In this document: in pieces, positions 1 through 8,079 of the stretch
Numbering within the stretch: the first letter of the stretch is position 1
How the letters are laid out: every line of letters starts with the position of its first letter
NCBI GenBank assembly: GCA_003224085.1
Contig: QHYK01000041.1
Location: 62,001-126,000 of the forward strand
DNA length: 64,000 nt
Direction of reading: 5' to 3'
From: Acidobacteriota bacterium
GTDB taxonomy: Bacteria; Acidobacteriota; Terriglobia; Acidiferrales; UBA7541
Notes under the pieces: model-generated
What the model saw: only the letters and a program-made list of their open reading frames with translations
Databases searched by the model: none
What the model was told of the DNA's origin: nothing
Made by a program: the position numbers and the translations under genes

Positions 1-46
1 CATACCCACGAAATGCCCGGCAGCGCAATGCTTACCGTAGTATACC

Positions 47-282
47 TCATCCATCCAGCACGGTTCTATTCTCGCTCTTGGAGAATTTCTTGAACGCTGA
101 CGCTAAGCCAGAGCGTATATCGAACCCATTCACGTCGTCCGTAAAGTGCTGCTCAGTTCCCTCGAACGAAGCGAGCCAGGCAGGCCAGCGAATCCAAAGC
201 AAAGTTTGAACGATTTGCGCGCCGCTAGGAGCCGGCGGGTTCTCGGGCGTGTACGCAAGCGGACCATCGGCCGCTAGCAGCT
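47..282 (-). pseudogene. Open remnant downstream of the broken kinase
   Basis: A minus-strand reading frame without a start codon runs from just after a TAG near 282 to a TGA at 47-49. Its first 16 residues ([16 protein letters not shown]) are encoded by a 48-bp segment identical to one in the ADP-ribosyltransferase-like gene at 27039-27938, in the same frame. After that the two proteins diverge, so this is either a fragment of a relative with a different body or two unrelated fragments joined at the repeat. The remaining ~60 residues match nothing I recognise. The kinase upstream is cut off exactly where this sequence begins. Confidence 0.3.
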
Positions 283-791
283 AGCGTGGCGGCGGTTGGC
301 TCCGTTCCTGTTACGGCTTTGGGAGAGAGCTTGGCCAAGCCAAAATCGAGGATTTTGGCATGACCCCGTTCTGTGACAAAAAGGTTGGCAGGCTTAATAT
401 CGCGATGAACGATTCCCTTGACGTGCGCGGCATCCAGCGCGTCGCTGATCTCAATACTCAGTGAGACCAGAGTTTCCAGGTCCAGCGCACGGCTGGCGAG
501 GCGGTGCTTCAGCGTCGTGCCCTCCAGAAATTCCATGGCGATAAATCTTTGTCCGTCCAGCTCCTCGACGTCGTAGATCGTGCAGATATTGGCGTGGTTC
601 AGGGCGGACGCAGCCTGGGCCTCGCGCCGGAACCGGGCGAGTGCATGCGAGTCCCGAGCTATGTGGTCAGGTAGGAACTTGAGCGCAACAAAACGGCGGA
701 GCCGCGTGTCCTCAGCCTTGTAAACCACTCCCATCCCGCCGCCACCGATCTTTTCGATGACACAGTAGTGCGAGATGGTCTGGCCGATCAT
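225..791 (-). pseudogene. Serine/threonine protein kinase, N-terminal fragment
   Basis: This is the N-terminal part of a Hanks-type kinase: glycine loop [13 protein letters not shown], catalytic lysine in ALKFLP, catalytic loop HRDIKPANL and DFGLAKL. It stops about 35 residues after DFG, where the normal text (activation segment, APE motif, C-lobe, membrane segment and sensor region) is replaced by sequence of a 48-bp repeat and a stop. Family members are normally 500-1000 residues. I chose the ATG at 791 (MIGQTISHY), the usual start for these kinases; an in-frame TTG lies at 800. Without the C-lobe it should be catalytically dead. A good promoter lies directly upstream. Confidence 0.85.
231..278. 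repeat. 48-bp exact repeat, copy 1
   Basis: Identical over 48 bp to 27835-27882, same orientation, about 27.6 kb away; the flanks differ immediately on both sides. On the minus strand both copies can be read as [16 protein letters not shown], but here the broken kinase uses another frame through it. It marks the exact site where the kinase homology ends. Confidence 0.9.
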
Positions 792-817
792 TGATGGCAA
801 ATCGCCGTTGACGAGAC

Positions 818-846
818 ATGTTAGGTTGCGCCTAAAAGCAAGTCAA
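818..846 (-). promoter_or_regulatory. Sigma70-type promoter of the kinase fragment
   Basis: On the minus strand TTGACT (846-841) is followed after exactly 17 bp by TAACAT (823-818). The predicted start of transcription (~811) would leave about 20 nt before the ATG at 791. Spacing and position fit a vegetative promoter that still drives the truncated gene. Confidence 0.55.
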
Positions 847-1123
847 CGTACGCGCCGACGCAACCGACGCAAGTCCCGAATCATCCGTGATCCAGGCGGA
901 ATCCCAAGAGACCGCTAAAGGACTGCGGAAGAACCCCTTCTAACACTGGCCGACCAGTCTGCGTTCTTCAATCCACGGGGCACAAGGGCCTTGACGGCGC
1001 CTGCTGCTCGCGGGTAGCGTCTTCCCATTCAACAAGGCGCTCTCGATTATCGGGTCATTTCCTTTTGTGGTGTGCGCGAGAGTTGACCCACGCCCCGGTC
1101 ATTCACTGAAATGGAGGAACAGT

Positions 1124-1600
1124 ATGTCCGCCATACACTCGAGAACGACCGTCAGGAACGTATGCCGAATAGCTTCTCTTCTTGCATTTGCCATTCTGTG
1201 GATGGCTTCATTCGCCGCACGTCCTTCACGAGCCCAAGGAACTGGCTCTTCAAAGTTTCACGTCGGCTCTCAATTTTTGCAAGGCACGCTTGTGCCATGC
1301 GTGAGGTGGTTCGCGCGGAAAGCGCCCGTCAGGTGGGCTACATGAAAGCAGATCCTGGAGCCATTAACGTTATCCCCGGCCGTGTGGAGTTTCCGGTGGA
1401 GTTGCGAGATTGCGACGCCGCAAAGATTGACCGCATGTGGGAACACATTCAAGAAAGATTCAAGCAGATCCACAGGGAAGAAAACGTCGAGACTCAGGTG
1501 GCACCCCTTTGGACAATGTCGCTCCCGTCTACTGCGAGCTCTTGCGGTTCCCGTGTAGATGAGGGCGTACATGCCACCGGAGTGTGCTGTGCCGAGCAAC
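1124..1600 (+). pseudogene. Hydantoinase/carbamoylase (M20 amidase) fragment behind an unrelated signal peptide
   Basis: From about 1297 the frame reads MREVVRAESARQVGYMKA, ADPGAINVIPGRVEFPVELR and KIDRMWEHIQERFKQI, a characteristic internal stretch of Zn-dependent N-carbamoyl-L-amino-acid amidohydrolases. After 'REENVETQVAPL' the homology goes out of frame and is lost. Upstream, a different frame starting at ATG 1124 encodes a convincing signal peptide (SLLAFAILWMASFAA...SRAQ) that belongs to something else. None of the metal ligands of the enzyme is present. It is a decayed fragment of roughly 80 codons, not a functional gene. Confidence 0.65.
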
Positions 1601-1616
1601 CAGGGAGGAATGACCG

Positions 1617-3983
1617 GTGGTTTTTATGCTTCGCCGGGTGCAGGCGGGAAAACGGGGAGTCGTGCGGTCTAATTTGAACGTCGTTCACCGGTCTCCGGGC
1701 CGGCAGTTCTCTATTTGTTCGCTCTGTAGACTCGCCCTTCTGCTTCTCCTCAGCTCACTTGTCCTTGCCATTCCCGCTCTTCCAGCCGACGTTGGCGGCG
1801 TCGTCACCAATGCCCAGGGCGGCGAGCCGTTGGCTAAGATTCAGGTCGCGCTTCTCGAACGCAGCATAACGACAATTACCGGCCCGGACGGGAAGTTTCA
1901 CTTCTCCCAGCTTCCTGCTGGGAGCTATGTCCTCCAGTTTAGCGGCGTGGGGTACCGCTCCTTCCAGATCTCTTTTCAATTGGAATCGCCCGAGGAAACA
2001 AAGGAGTTAGCCATCAGTCTCGCGCCCGAAAACTTCCGTCGCACCGAACGCGTCGAGGTGAGGGGTGATGTTTTTGAACCAAAGGACTGGCCCGCCGTGG
2101 GCGACCTCACCTTGACCAGCAGCGAACTCCGCCAGACCGCTACCGTCCTGGCCGATGATCCTTTCCGTTCTCTTCAGACCCTCCCCGGCGTCTCTCCTTC
2201 CGCGAACAATGATTTCCAGGCTCAATTCAGCGTGATGGGCGCTCCTTTTTCCCAAGTGGGTGTGTATGTCGATGATGTCTTTGTACCGAATGTCCTTCAC
2301 ACTGTTCCAGATACTCCGGACGCCCCGAGCCTCAGCCTGTTCACCGGGAATGATGTCGAGGACATCCGCCTCTTGCCCGTGGCATATCCCGTTCGCTATG
2401 CAGACGTCATCGGCGCCGCCTTGGCCATCCGCACCAGGGCCGGAAGTGACGAGGCACCTCATTTCCACGGTTCTGCAGGCCTCGCTTACAGCGAAATCCT
2501 TGGCGAAGGCGGCCTCGGAAGCGGCCACAAAGGAACCTGGCTTATCGACGCGCGTAAAAGTTATATCGGTTATCTGGTGAACGCCGTAGGAGGCACGCCC
2601 TTTTCCCAGGATGGTTTTTACGATGGTGACTTCAAGCTCACATACAATCTCACGCCCGCGCAAACCTTTAGTTCCCTTGTCACCGGTGGCCGCCTCAGCA
2701 TTGATGACCCGAACCTTCCTCCAACTTCTCTTCCAACTGAAGTCCGCAAGGGCCTCAACAACCTCGCCATTGGCCGACTGGGTTGGCGCTGGACTCCTTC
2801 CTCCAATCTCGTGTTGGATGTGTACGGCGCCTACGTCTCCACGCGCTTCGAACAGGACAACGCCGCCGCTCAATTGATTCAAAAGTCGCGCGACTTCGAA
2901 TGGTCCAACGGGACCAACTTCTCCTGGAGCTGGCACCGTCAGGCTATCCTGCAGTCTGGATACTCTCTCCGCCGGCCTAGCCAGTCCTTTGCTTCGAACA
3001 ATTTCTATGCTGGTCCGACGCCGGTCCTTTTTTCCGTCCAGTTCTCCGATCTCCGCCAGGACGCCTACATCCAACAGTCTGTGCAACTTTGGAAAGACCG
3101 CCTCCGGCTCCAAGGCGGCGTCCGCTGGGGCAAGTTGAACACTCTGCGTGTCCAACCTTTCAGCGGCCAATCCTCTTTAACATTGCGTCTCGCTCAAAAC
3201 ACGCAGCTCGAAGCCGGCTGGGGACAGTATGCTCAGCTTCCGGTGCGCGGCGGCATTGAAGTCAGCACCTTGGACGGATCAGGTGTCGGAGTCGGCAGTT
3301 TGCCCCTTTCCTCCTCTCACTTCTTGGTCGCCGTCGAGCAACGGCTGGGTGAGCGCTCCCGTTTCCGAGTCGAGGCGTTTGACAGGCAAAATCAGAATCG
3401 CTCGGATGTGTACTCGGTCCCTACTCTGACTTCCCCGCCGATCCTTGTTAGGTCTTCAGCACTTCTTGGCAGAGACTATTCCCGCGGGCTGCAGTTCCTG
3501 CTCCAGCGCCGCAGCGAGAACCGCCTTTCCGGATGGATCGGCTACACGCTCACTTTCGCAAAATACCGTACCTACCAGGTTCTTCCCCCAGCTCCCCTTT
3601 CCGTTGGATTTGACCAGCCCTATGGACCCACCTTGGAGGACCAACGCCACACTGCAAATATCTTTGGCAGCTATCGTCTCACTCCCAGCGTGCGCTTGAG
3701 CGCCAAAGCTTTCTACGGCTCGGGATTCCCTGCGATGGCTTTTTTCCCCGGTCTCCCCTTGATTCGCCTCGGTCCTTATGAACGTCTCGACTTGCGCGCG
3801 GATAAATCCTGGTCGCTTCGCAAGGGGAGGATCAGCCTCTATGGCGAAATCCTCAACGTCACCAATCACAGTAATCCCACCTTTTCCTTCTTGGTGGATA
3901 ACCCGCCGCCCGCTCCGCCCACGGTGGTAACCAATCCAGGTTTGCCCATCACCCCTACCGCCGGTCTCAGTTTCGATTTCTGA
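1617..3983 (+). CDS. TonB-dependent outer-membrane receptor with carboxypeptidase-regulatory-like domain
   Basis: The protein has a hydrophobic export signal (SLCRLALLLLLSSLVLAIPALPA is its core), then a carboxypeptidase-regulatory-like beta-sandwich (about residues 55-135, GGVVTNAQGGEPLAKIQVAL ... GPDGKFHFSQLPAGSYVLQF), a plug domain (about 155-275, with PFRSLQTLPGVSP and a VYVDDVFVPNVLH segment) and a beta-barrel ending in aromatic FDF. At 788 residues it is shorter than the Oar-type receptors elsewhere in the window. Such receptors import large ligands using TonB energy. The start is uncertain: GTG 1617 or ATG 1626; the preceding GGAGG at 1604 fits better with an ATG at 1608 in another frame. 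Confidence 0.9.
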   Translation: MVFMLRRVQAGKRGVVRSNLNVVHRSPGRQFSICSLCRLALLLLLSSLVLAIPALPADVGGVVTNAQGGEPLAKIQVALLERSITTITGPDGKFHFSQLPAGSYVLQFSGVGYRSFQISFQLESPEETKELAISLAPENFRRTERVEVRGDVFEPKDWPAVGDLTLTSSELRQTATVLADDPFRSLQTLPGVSPSANNDFQAQFSVMGAPFSQVGVYVDDVFVPNVLHTVPDTPDAPSLSLFTGNDVEDIRLLPVAYPVRYADVIGAALAIRTRAGSDEAPHFHGSAGLAYSEILGEGGLGSGHKGTWLIDARKSYIGYLVNAVGGTPFSQDGFYDGDFKLTYNLTPAQTFSSLVTGGRLSIDDPNLPPTSLPTEVRKGLNNLAIGRLGWRWTPSSNLVLDVYGAYVSTRFEQDNAAAQLIQKSRDFEWSNGTNFSWSWHRQAILQSGYSLRRPSQSFASNNFYAGPTPVLFSVQFSDLRQDAYIQQSVQLWKDRLRLQGGVRWGKLNTLRVQPFSGQSSLTLRLAQNTQLEAGWGQYAQLPVRGGIEVSTLDGSGVGVGSLPLSSSHFLVAVEQRLGERSRFRVEAFDRQNQNRSDVYSVPTLTSPPILVRSSALLGRDYSRGLQFLLQRRSENRLSGWIGYTLTFAKYRTYQVLPPAPLSVGFDQPYGPTLEDQRHTANIFGSYRLTPSVRLSAKAFYGSGFPAMAFFPGLPLIRLGPYERLDLRADKSWSLRKGRISLYGEILNVTNHSNPTFSFLVDNPPPAPPTVVTNPGLPITPTAGLSFDF

Positions 3984-4077
3984 ATACGCCGAACACCATT
4001 TCGCGGAACTGTGCGTTTCGTCTGGTTCTGCAAGCTGCTCAGATTTTTTGGCCATCGATACGTATCGTTATTCCTTC

Positions 4078-4092
4078 GTGATCGCGGATCAC
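4078..4092. repeat. Short perfect inverted repeat after the TonB receptor gene
   Basis: GTGATC-GCG-GATCAC, 6-bp arms with a 3-nt centre, lies 95 bp downstream of the receptor stop. There is no T-run after it, so it is not a classical terminator; it could be a weak operator or chance. Confidence 0.25.
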
Positions 4093-4159
4093 GGCGTAAT
4101 TCGCTCGTTCCTTAATTATTGGTGACTACGTATCCGGGGCATCGCTGATTGAACGTCTT

Positions 4160-4766
4160 AATTATCTCGGCAGTCTGTGGCCTTGCTCCCGACTCTCGAC
4201 ATCCCCTAATGCGTCGTATGCTACTCCTGCTTGGTTGTGCCAGAACGCAATCTGGTTCGAAGGAGGCACGGACTTCTATCAGTACGCTGAAAATGACCTG
4301 GTCTTATTCAATGACCCACTTGGGCTCAAAACCTGTGCCTTGGCCGGCAGTGTTGACTTATTTAGTTTCATCACGCAGGAGAATCCCCAATACGGTCCAT
4401 GGATTTTGTCCGGGACGGGCACAATGTCGGGCTCACGGGGGCCGTGGGGCGGAGGCGCTCCACCCGCGAATCCGCCGGCCGGAGTTAATTAATCCCCGAG
4501 GGGGATTGCCAGGAATTACCATCAATCGTTGCCAGTGGTCTCGGGACTACTCCTATGATTTAGTTAAGACGACCAACTTCCTTGAGAAATACATCTGTTG
4601 GGAGGGAATGCCGTGGGGCGGAGTCGCAATCTGGTGGGAATTTCATTTTGGAAAGAGGCGGGAGGTCGTGGGCCAGGGCAATTGGCCGGAGACTTCTGTT
4701 AGGGAATATGACTGGCTTGGACTGGACTATGAAAGTGCCAAGCATTGTAAAGCCCCGGGGCCGTAG
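4160..4766 (+). pseudogene. Rhs-type polymorphic toxin remnant (core end plus C-terminal tail)
   Basis: The frame ending at 4492 contains WFEGGTDFYQYAENDL and FNDPLGLK, the degenerate end of the Rhs-associated core (canonical form ...GG.N.Y.Y..NDP....DPLGL). No Rhs repeats, N-terminal domain or start codon precede it. Behind the DPLGL boundary the reading continues about 50 residues with no known toxin fold. A second frame is open to 4766 (from ~4500: GITINRCQWSRDYSYDLVK, WGGVAIWWEFHFGK) and could be the original C-terminal toxin reached by a frameshift. In intact Rhs proteins the region after DPLGL is the variable toxin tip. Confidence 0.55.
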
Positions 4767-4805
4767 AAACCTGAGGCCAGATAACTTGTAGCGGGAGGCA
4801 GGCTA

Positions 4806-5399
4806 GTGGACGACACGAGCGTAGGTGCGATCAATCGGCGGGGTTTAGTGACTGCCCTCGCAACGTTCGTTGTGTCTATCCTTGTTTCCCTGGTGGTCTG
4901 CATAGGATACGCGGCATCAAAGGATCCCAGAGAGCCTTCGTCAAAGCAGTGGCTACGGGTTGTGTTCACTCCATTCACACTGCACAGAGGGAATGCTTTT
5001 GAGGGAGCCACGGAGGACCTGCATCTTCCAATTTATCCTGGCTCGGTACCAGTAGAGACGGGCACTTTTGATCAACAAGCCGAACCCTCAGCAGCGTCTT
5101 CCAGCTCTCCAGTGGGGGTTGTCCTCCTACGGTTGCTAGCGAACGCGCCTTTGCCGACTGTGAAGACTTGGTACGAACAAAACTTTCCGAAGCCTTTTTC
5201 CGAGTTGCTGAATCAGCAAATCTTGGGCGGACCGGCTAAGGAGACTTGGTTCCAGGCGCTCGATTTACAGATCGACAGCGAGGCAGTTCTGTATCGAGCG
5301 GAGGATTCAATGGCATCAAGAGGAATCATCCTCCAGCCCTCCAAAGCCAATGGCGGTGGCACGATCATCACGGCCTACTACCTATCGCACGGTCGCTAG
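4806..5399 (+). CDS. Membrane-anchored protein of unknown function (paralogue of next gene)
   Basis: A 197-residue protein with one N-terminal membrane segment (about residues 15-38, LVTALATFVVSILVSLVVCI) and an extracytoplasmic domain. GTG start at 4806 is preceded by GGGAGG at a good distance. The segment 'PTVKTWYEQNFPKPFSEL' is echoed in the next gene (LQRLESWYQKKLGANFSQ), so the two appear to be divergent duplicates sharing a small alpha/beta domain. No function recognised. Only 36 bp separates it from the next gene, suggesting co-transcription. Confidence 0.75.
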   Translation: MDDTSVGAINRRGLVTALATFVVSILVSLVVCIGYAASKDPREPSSKQWLRVVFTPFTLHRGNAFEGATEDLHLPIYPGSVPVETGTFDQQAEPSAASSSSPVGVVLLRLLANAPLPTVKTWYEQNFPKPFSELLNQQILGGPAKETWFQALDLQIDSEAVLYRAEDSMASRGIILQPSKANGGGTIITAYYLSHGR

Positions 5400-5435
5400 C
5401 TGGCTTGAAGAACCAGGGTTGAGGTTACCCAAGAC

Positions 5436-6044
5436 ATGTTTACACAAATCTCCGGAACCGCAGGAACGGTGGGTGAAAAACCGAAGTCTGGCGCGTTGGC
5501 GTTATTAGCGGTAATGGGTCTGCCAGCTATCCTTGGCGTTCTGCTAGCGTGGCGGGTACTGAATCGGTGGGTAGCTCTGGAGGTCGAGGAAGGCCCCGAC
5601 GGGAGTTCGGCGGCTCTTCGTACTCCAATGGGCATGGTTCCGCTGCGGGGCAACGAGTCGTTACTAAAGGTTGTTTACCGGGACTCGACACCACTCCAAG
5701 CGACGTGGCTCGACTGGAAGGGTACATCAGCGTCCTCATCAAACGGGAAGCGCCAGCTAGTTGTGCTCACATTCCAAAGTCGCACAACACTTCAGCGGCT
5801 GGAGTCTTGGTACCAGAAAAAGCTGGGTGCAAACTTCAGCCAAACGAAGGGCTGGCTTGTTGCAGGCGGTAAGGAAGCCTCAAGTTGGGTGCGTCGGGTG
5901 GAACCGCGCTCACAGCCCGAAGGGATCAGCTTCCGCCAGGAGCTATCTCACCGAATCAGGGGTGTTCTCATCCTGCCAGGAGGGGGCGCTGGCCAAGGCT
6001 CCGAAATCAAGCTCTATGATTACATGGAGAGTCCCGGACAATAG
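5436..6044 (+). CDS. Membrane-anchored protein of unknown function
   Basis: A 202-residue protein with an N-terminal transmembrane helix (about 20-42, LALLAVMGLPAILGVLLAW) and a soluble part carrying 'RLESWYQKKLGANFSQ', which resembles the corresponding part of the preceding gene. Both downstream flanks carry a related short string (GCCAGATAAC ... GGGAGGC at ~4777 and ~6052), supporting a local duplication. Function unknown. Confidence 0.75.
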   Translation: MFTQISGTAGTVGEKPKSGALALLAVMGLPAILGVLLAWRVLNRWVALEVEEGPDGSSAALRTPMGMVPLRGNESLLKVVYRDSTPLQATWLDWKGTSASSSNGKRQLVVLTFQSRTTLQRLESWYQKKLGANFSQTKGWLVAGGKEASSWVRRVEPRSQPEGISFRQELSHRIRGVLILPGGGAGQGSEIKLYDYMESPGQ

Positions 6045-6079
6045 GGACGACGCCAGATAACGGGAGGCGGCCGGAAGGA

Positions 6080-6096
6080 CGGTGCCTGCGGCACCG
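6080..6096. repeat. GC-rich hairpin after the 5436 gene
   Basis: CGGTGCC-TGC-GGCACCG forms a perfect 7-bp stem with a 3-nt loop, 36 bp after a stop codon. It lacks a U-tract, so it is more a mRNA-stabilising or REP-like hairpin than an intrinsic terminator. Confidence 0.35.
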
Positions 6097-6479
6097 AGCG
6101 GGGGGTATGACACGTCACCCCAGAATGGGTGCTGCACAGCAACTTTGGTTGCTGTAGGGGAACCATGGAGAAATCAGCGACTTACAAAATCTGCGGCGCT
6201 GCAGAGCGTCGCACGGTTCCTATACGGGAACTTGTTGAAAACAAAGCGCAGCGGCTAAAGAAAAAAAACAGCACGCGCTGCACATCTCGCCATCCCAACC
6301 AACGCGAAAACCTTCCCTGCGCGCTCGCCGCCGTCCAGGGGCAGGCTCGCTGGCGCGGCTCCCAATGGTCGCCCTTGACTGCGGCTCTCGCTGCGGGAAT
6401 GTGCCCGCCATGACCGCCATGAGAGGCTGACGCCTCTCTGCATTTTCAGGTGCTACCATAGTGGCGCGCGAGGTCTGCG
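6097..6479. other. Intergenic stretch without a recognisable gene
   Basis: I see no supportable coding region here. Short open frames exist in several directions, but none resembles a protein family or carries a ribosome-binding site. Confidence 0.4.
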
Positions 6480-6773
6480 ATGGAATACGACAAAGACAAA
6501 GTAGACGAGATGGTGCTGGCACTGTTGTACCTGACGATGTTCGACGAGGACCAGTATGGAGCGAGAGCGTGGAAATCACACGACTGGGACACCATGGACC
6601 GGCTACACGCGAAGGGGTATATCTCGGACCCGAAGAGCAAGGCAAAATCGGTGGCGATGACGGAAGAGGGCGCGAAGCGGGCGCGAGAGTTATTCGAGAA
6701 GCATTTTAGGAGCGGCGGAGCGAGCGTCAGCGGTAAGCTTCGCGGCGATGGAGAACACGTCGAATCTCGATAG
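6480..6773 (+). CDS. DUF6429-like small protein
   Basis: A 97-residue acidic protein beginning MEYDKDKVDEMVLALLYLT, with 'RLHAKGYISDPKSKAKSVAM' and 'TEEGAKRARELFEKHF'. These match my recollection of the DUF6429 family, small winged-helix-like proteins scattered in mobile regions; the role is unknown. The last ~15 codons overlap the convergent toxin gene (6727-6972) and look like added sequence, so the ancestral stop was probably a little earlier. Confidence 0.65.
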   Translation: MEYDKDKVDEMVLALLYLTMFDEDQYGARAWKSHDWDTMDRLHAKGYISDPKSKAKSVAMTEEGAKRARELFEKHFRSGGASVSGKLRGDGEHVESR

Positions 6774-6972
6774 TGTCCGCAGCGGGGCAGACGAAGAAGA
6801 GCCGGTAGTCACCGATGCGGAGCCGGAGTTCTTCTCTTCCCTGGAGTGCCTTTACGTCGCCTTCGCCGGAATCCGCAAAGCGGTGCAAGGCGGCGAGAAT
6901 GCGCATGGCGGTGGGCTTGTCCAGGCGGCGGATATCGGCCTTAGCCGGTTCCGTCCAGACGATGCGCTTCAC
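6727..6972 (-). CDS. RelE/ParE-superfamily toxin
   Basis: An 81-residue basic protein with the RelE/ParE layout: 'VWTEPAKADIRRLDK' first strand and helix, 'LRLRIGDYRLFFV' central sheet, and a short C-terminal strand with basic residues (IEIRRVLHRREAYR). RelE-type toxins cleave mRNA at the ribosome. Its start overlaps the antitoxin stop by 4 bp (ATGA), the usual coupled arrangement with the antitoxin first. Length is normal for the family. Confidence 0.85.
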   Translation of the reverse strand: MKRIVWTEPAKADIRRLDKPTAMRILAALHRFADSGEGDVKALQGREELRLRIGDYRLFFVCPAADTIEIRRVLHRREAYR

Positions 6973-7247
6973 TTCGGCTTTTTGAAGCGTTCGATTTCTT
7001 CCTGGGTGATCCCCAGTTCGGCCAATACCTGCTCGTGCGGAATACCCTGGTTATGCTTGAACCACTCGCGGGCTTGATCAAGCGCATTTGCCTCTTCTGG
7101 CGTGATCGGTTCGTCGTCGATGGGGGCGTTGGCGATGGCGCGAGAAACAGGATCGAGCATGGCTTCGAGCAAACCAACGACGGCGGAGAGCTGCGTTGGC
7201 GGAAGCCGGTCGATCAGTTCGTAGGCGTGCTCTTTGGTGTCGGCCAT
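6969..7247 (-). CDS. Antitoxin partner of the RelE-type toxin
   Basis: A 92-residue acidic protein (MADTKEHAYELIDRLPPTQL). The N-terminal half is a helical DNA-binding or dimerisation region and the tail 'ITQEEIERFKKPK' would wrap the toxin. An internal acidic part (PIDDEPITPEEANALDQA) is typical of the family often annotated RelB-like. It is upstream of, and overlaps, the toxin; such antitoxins neutralise the toxin and repress their own promoter. Confidence 0.75.
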   Translation of the reverse strand: MADTKEHAYELIDRLPPTQLSAVVGLLEAMLDPVSRAIANAPIDDEPITPEEANALDQAREWFKHNQGIPHEQVLAELGITQEEIERFKKPK

Positions 7248-7292
7248 GAATCTTCCTTTCCTTCCATTCTCACACAGAGTGTCTAGGACCGC

Positions 7293-7670
7293 TTATGTGT
7301 CCTGGGCCGTCGCGATGAATTTATCAATCGTGGTCAGCAAAGCGCGCTGCTCATAGGGCGGCAGCTTTTCGATCTCCTCGACGCGGCGCATGACTCTGCG
7401 GCTGGGCTTTTTGCCAGATACTTTCCTGGCCTTGGGATGCAGCAGCTCATCGGTGCTGATATCGAGGGCCAGAGCAAAGCGAATGGCCATCTCGACGGAG
7501 AACTGCCGCCGATCTGTCTCGTAAGAAGAAACCAAGACCTGAGTTATTCCGACTTTCTTTGCAAATTCGATTTGTGTGTAACCGCGTTGGTTGCGAAGCC
7601 GGGTTAACCGCTGGCCAAGAGTCTCGCCGCCAAAATCGAGGGGCGGCTTCCTGATGGTTGCTCTCTTCAT
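7293..7670 (-). CDS. XRE-family transcriptional regulator
   Basis: A 125-residue protein with a classical Cro/C1 helix-turn-helix (about residues 19-76: LGQRLTRLRNQRGYTQIEFA, then VGITQVLVSSYETDRRQFSV) and a C-terminal helical tail typical of stand-alone regulators near toxin-antitoxin loci. An inverted repeat 43 bp upstream (7713-7730) is a likely self-operator. The first 19 codons and this upstream region are duplicated 242 bp away. Its own toxin partner is not obvious, but a HicA-like fragment lies on the opposite strand at 7771-7856. Confidence 0.85.
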   Translation of the reverse strand: MKRATIRKPPLDFGGETLGQRLTRLRNQRGYTQIEFAKKVGITQVLVSSYETDRRQFSVEMAIRFALALDISTDELLHPKARKVSGKKPSRRVMRRVEEIEKLPPYEQRALLTTIDKFIATAQDT

Positions 7671-7770
7671 AGGCGTAGTTTAAGGCGTACCCCAGAATCA
7701 GCTTGACGTGATAATACTAGAGGTAGTATTTTACCAGTCGTTTCAGGAGCACAAAATCTTCTTGACAGGG
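7615..7770. repeat. 156-bp direct repeat, copy 1
   Basis: Covers the first codons of the XRE gene, its upstream operator and the start of a plus-strand unit. It is repeated at 7857-8012 (offset 242 bp) with about two mismatches that I can see. The duplication probably arose by slipped recombination or a small insertion event and leaves a truncated second 5' end. Confidence 0.9.
7713..7730. promoter_or_regulatory. Probable XRE operator, copy 1 (one mismatch)
   Basis: AATACTAG-AG-GTAGTATT is an 8-bp inverted repeat with a 2-bp centre and one mismatch. It lies 43 bp upstream of the XRE start codon, where autorepression would occur. The second copy at 7955-7972 is a perfect palindrome, which suggests the C-to-G change here is derived. 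Confidence 0.55.
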
Positions 7771-7856
7771 TTTTCGGGAAAAGGCCCAAAACGCGAAGTC
7801 TCCCTCGAACGGCTATTGGAAGCGCATGGCGTGAAGTTGAAGCGCCACGGCCCGGA
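7771..7856 (+). pseudogene. HicA-like mRNA interferase fragment
   Basis: Between the two direct repeats the plus strand reads KREVSLERLLEAHGVKLKRH, which resembles the first helix and strand of HicA toxins (short proteins with a ...G....R.G..H... motif). It breaks off at 'GPDQ', just where the catalytic His would come, because copy 2 of the repeat begins. With the neighbouring XRE gene it may be what is left of a small toxin-antitoxin pair. The family match is tentative. Confidence 0.35.
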
Positions 7857-7912
7857 CCAAGAGTCTCGCCGCCAAAATCGAGGGGCGGCTTCCTGATGGT
7901 TGCTCTCTTCAT
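7857..7912 (-). pseudogene. Duplicated 5' end of the XRE regulator
   Basis: Repeats the first 19 codons of the XRE gene (MKRATIRKPPLDFGGETLG) from ATG 7912 and then runs into unrelated sequence, with the frame open to 7667. It has its own copy of the operator. Not expected to give a functional protein. Confidence 0.75.
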
Positions 7913-7954
7913 GGGCGTAGTTTAAGGCGTACCCCAGAATCAGCTTGACGTGAT

Positions 7955-7972
7955 AATACTACAGGTAGTATT
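7955..7972. promoter_or_regulatory. Probable XRE operator, copy 2 (perfect palindrome)
   Basis: AATACTAC-AG-GTAGTATT, 8-bp perfect inverted repeat with a 2-bp centre, upstream of the truncated XRE copy. It could titrate the regulator encoded by the intact gene. Confidence 0.5.
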
Positions 7973-8079
7973 TTACCAGTCGTTTCAGGAGCACAAAATC
8001 TTCTTGACAGGGCCTAGCAGAAAATGCAGCTTGACAGCCCCGGCGAGATCATCGCGACGAGGGTGCTTCGCCTGGCGGG

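Larger units (their letters stand above)
7857..8012. repeat. 156-bp direct repeat, copy 2
   Basis: Second copy of 7615-7770 at 242-bp spacing. The boundary at 8012 abuts the decayed patch that precedes the IS66 remnant. Confidence 0.9.

Noticed and set aside
2007-3170. Long minus-strand frame inside the TonB receptor gene
   Set aside because: It is the antisense of a well-supported gene, a common effect of high-GC third positions.
4777-6062. Short shared string GCCAGATAAC...GGGAGGC after two genes as mobile-element ends
   Set aside because: The spacing inside the string differs and there are no inverted ends; a tandem gene duplication explains it better.
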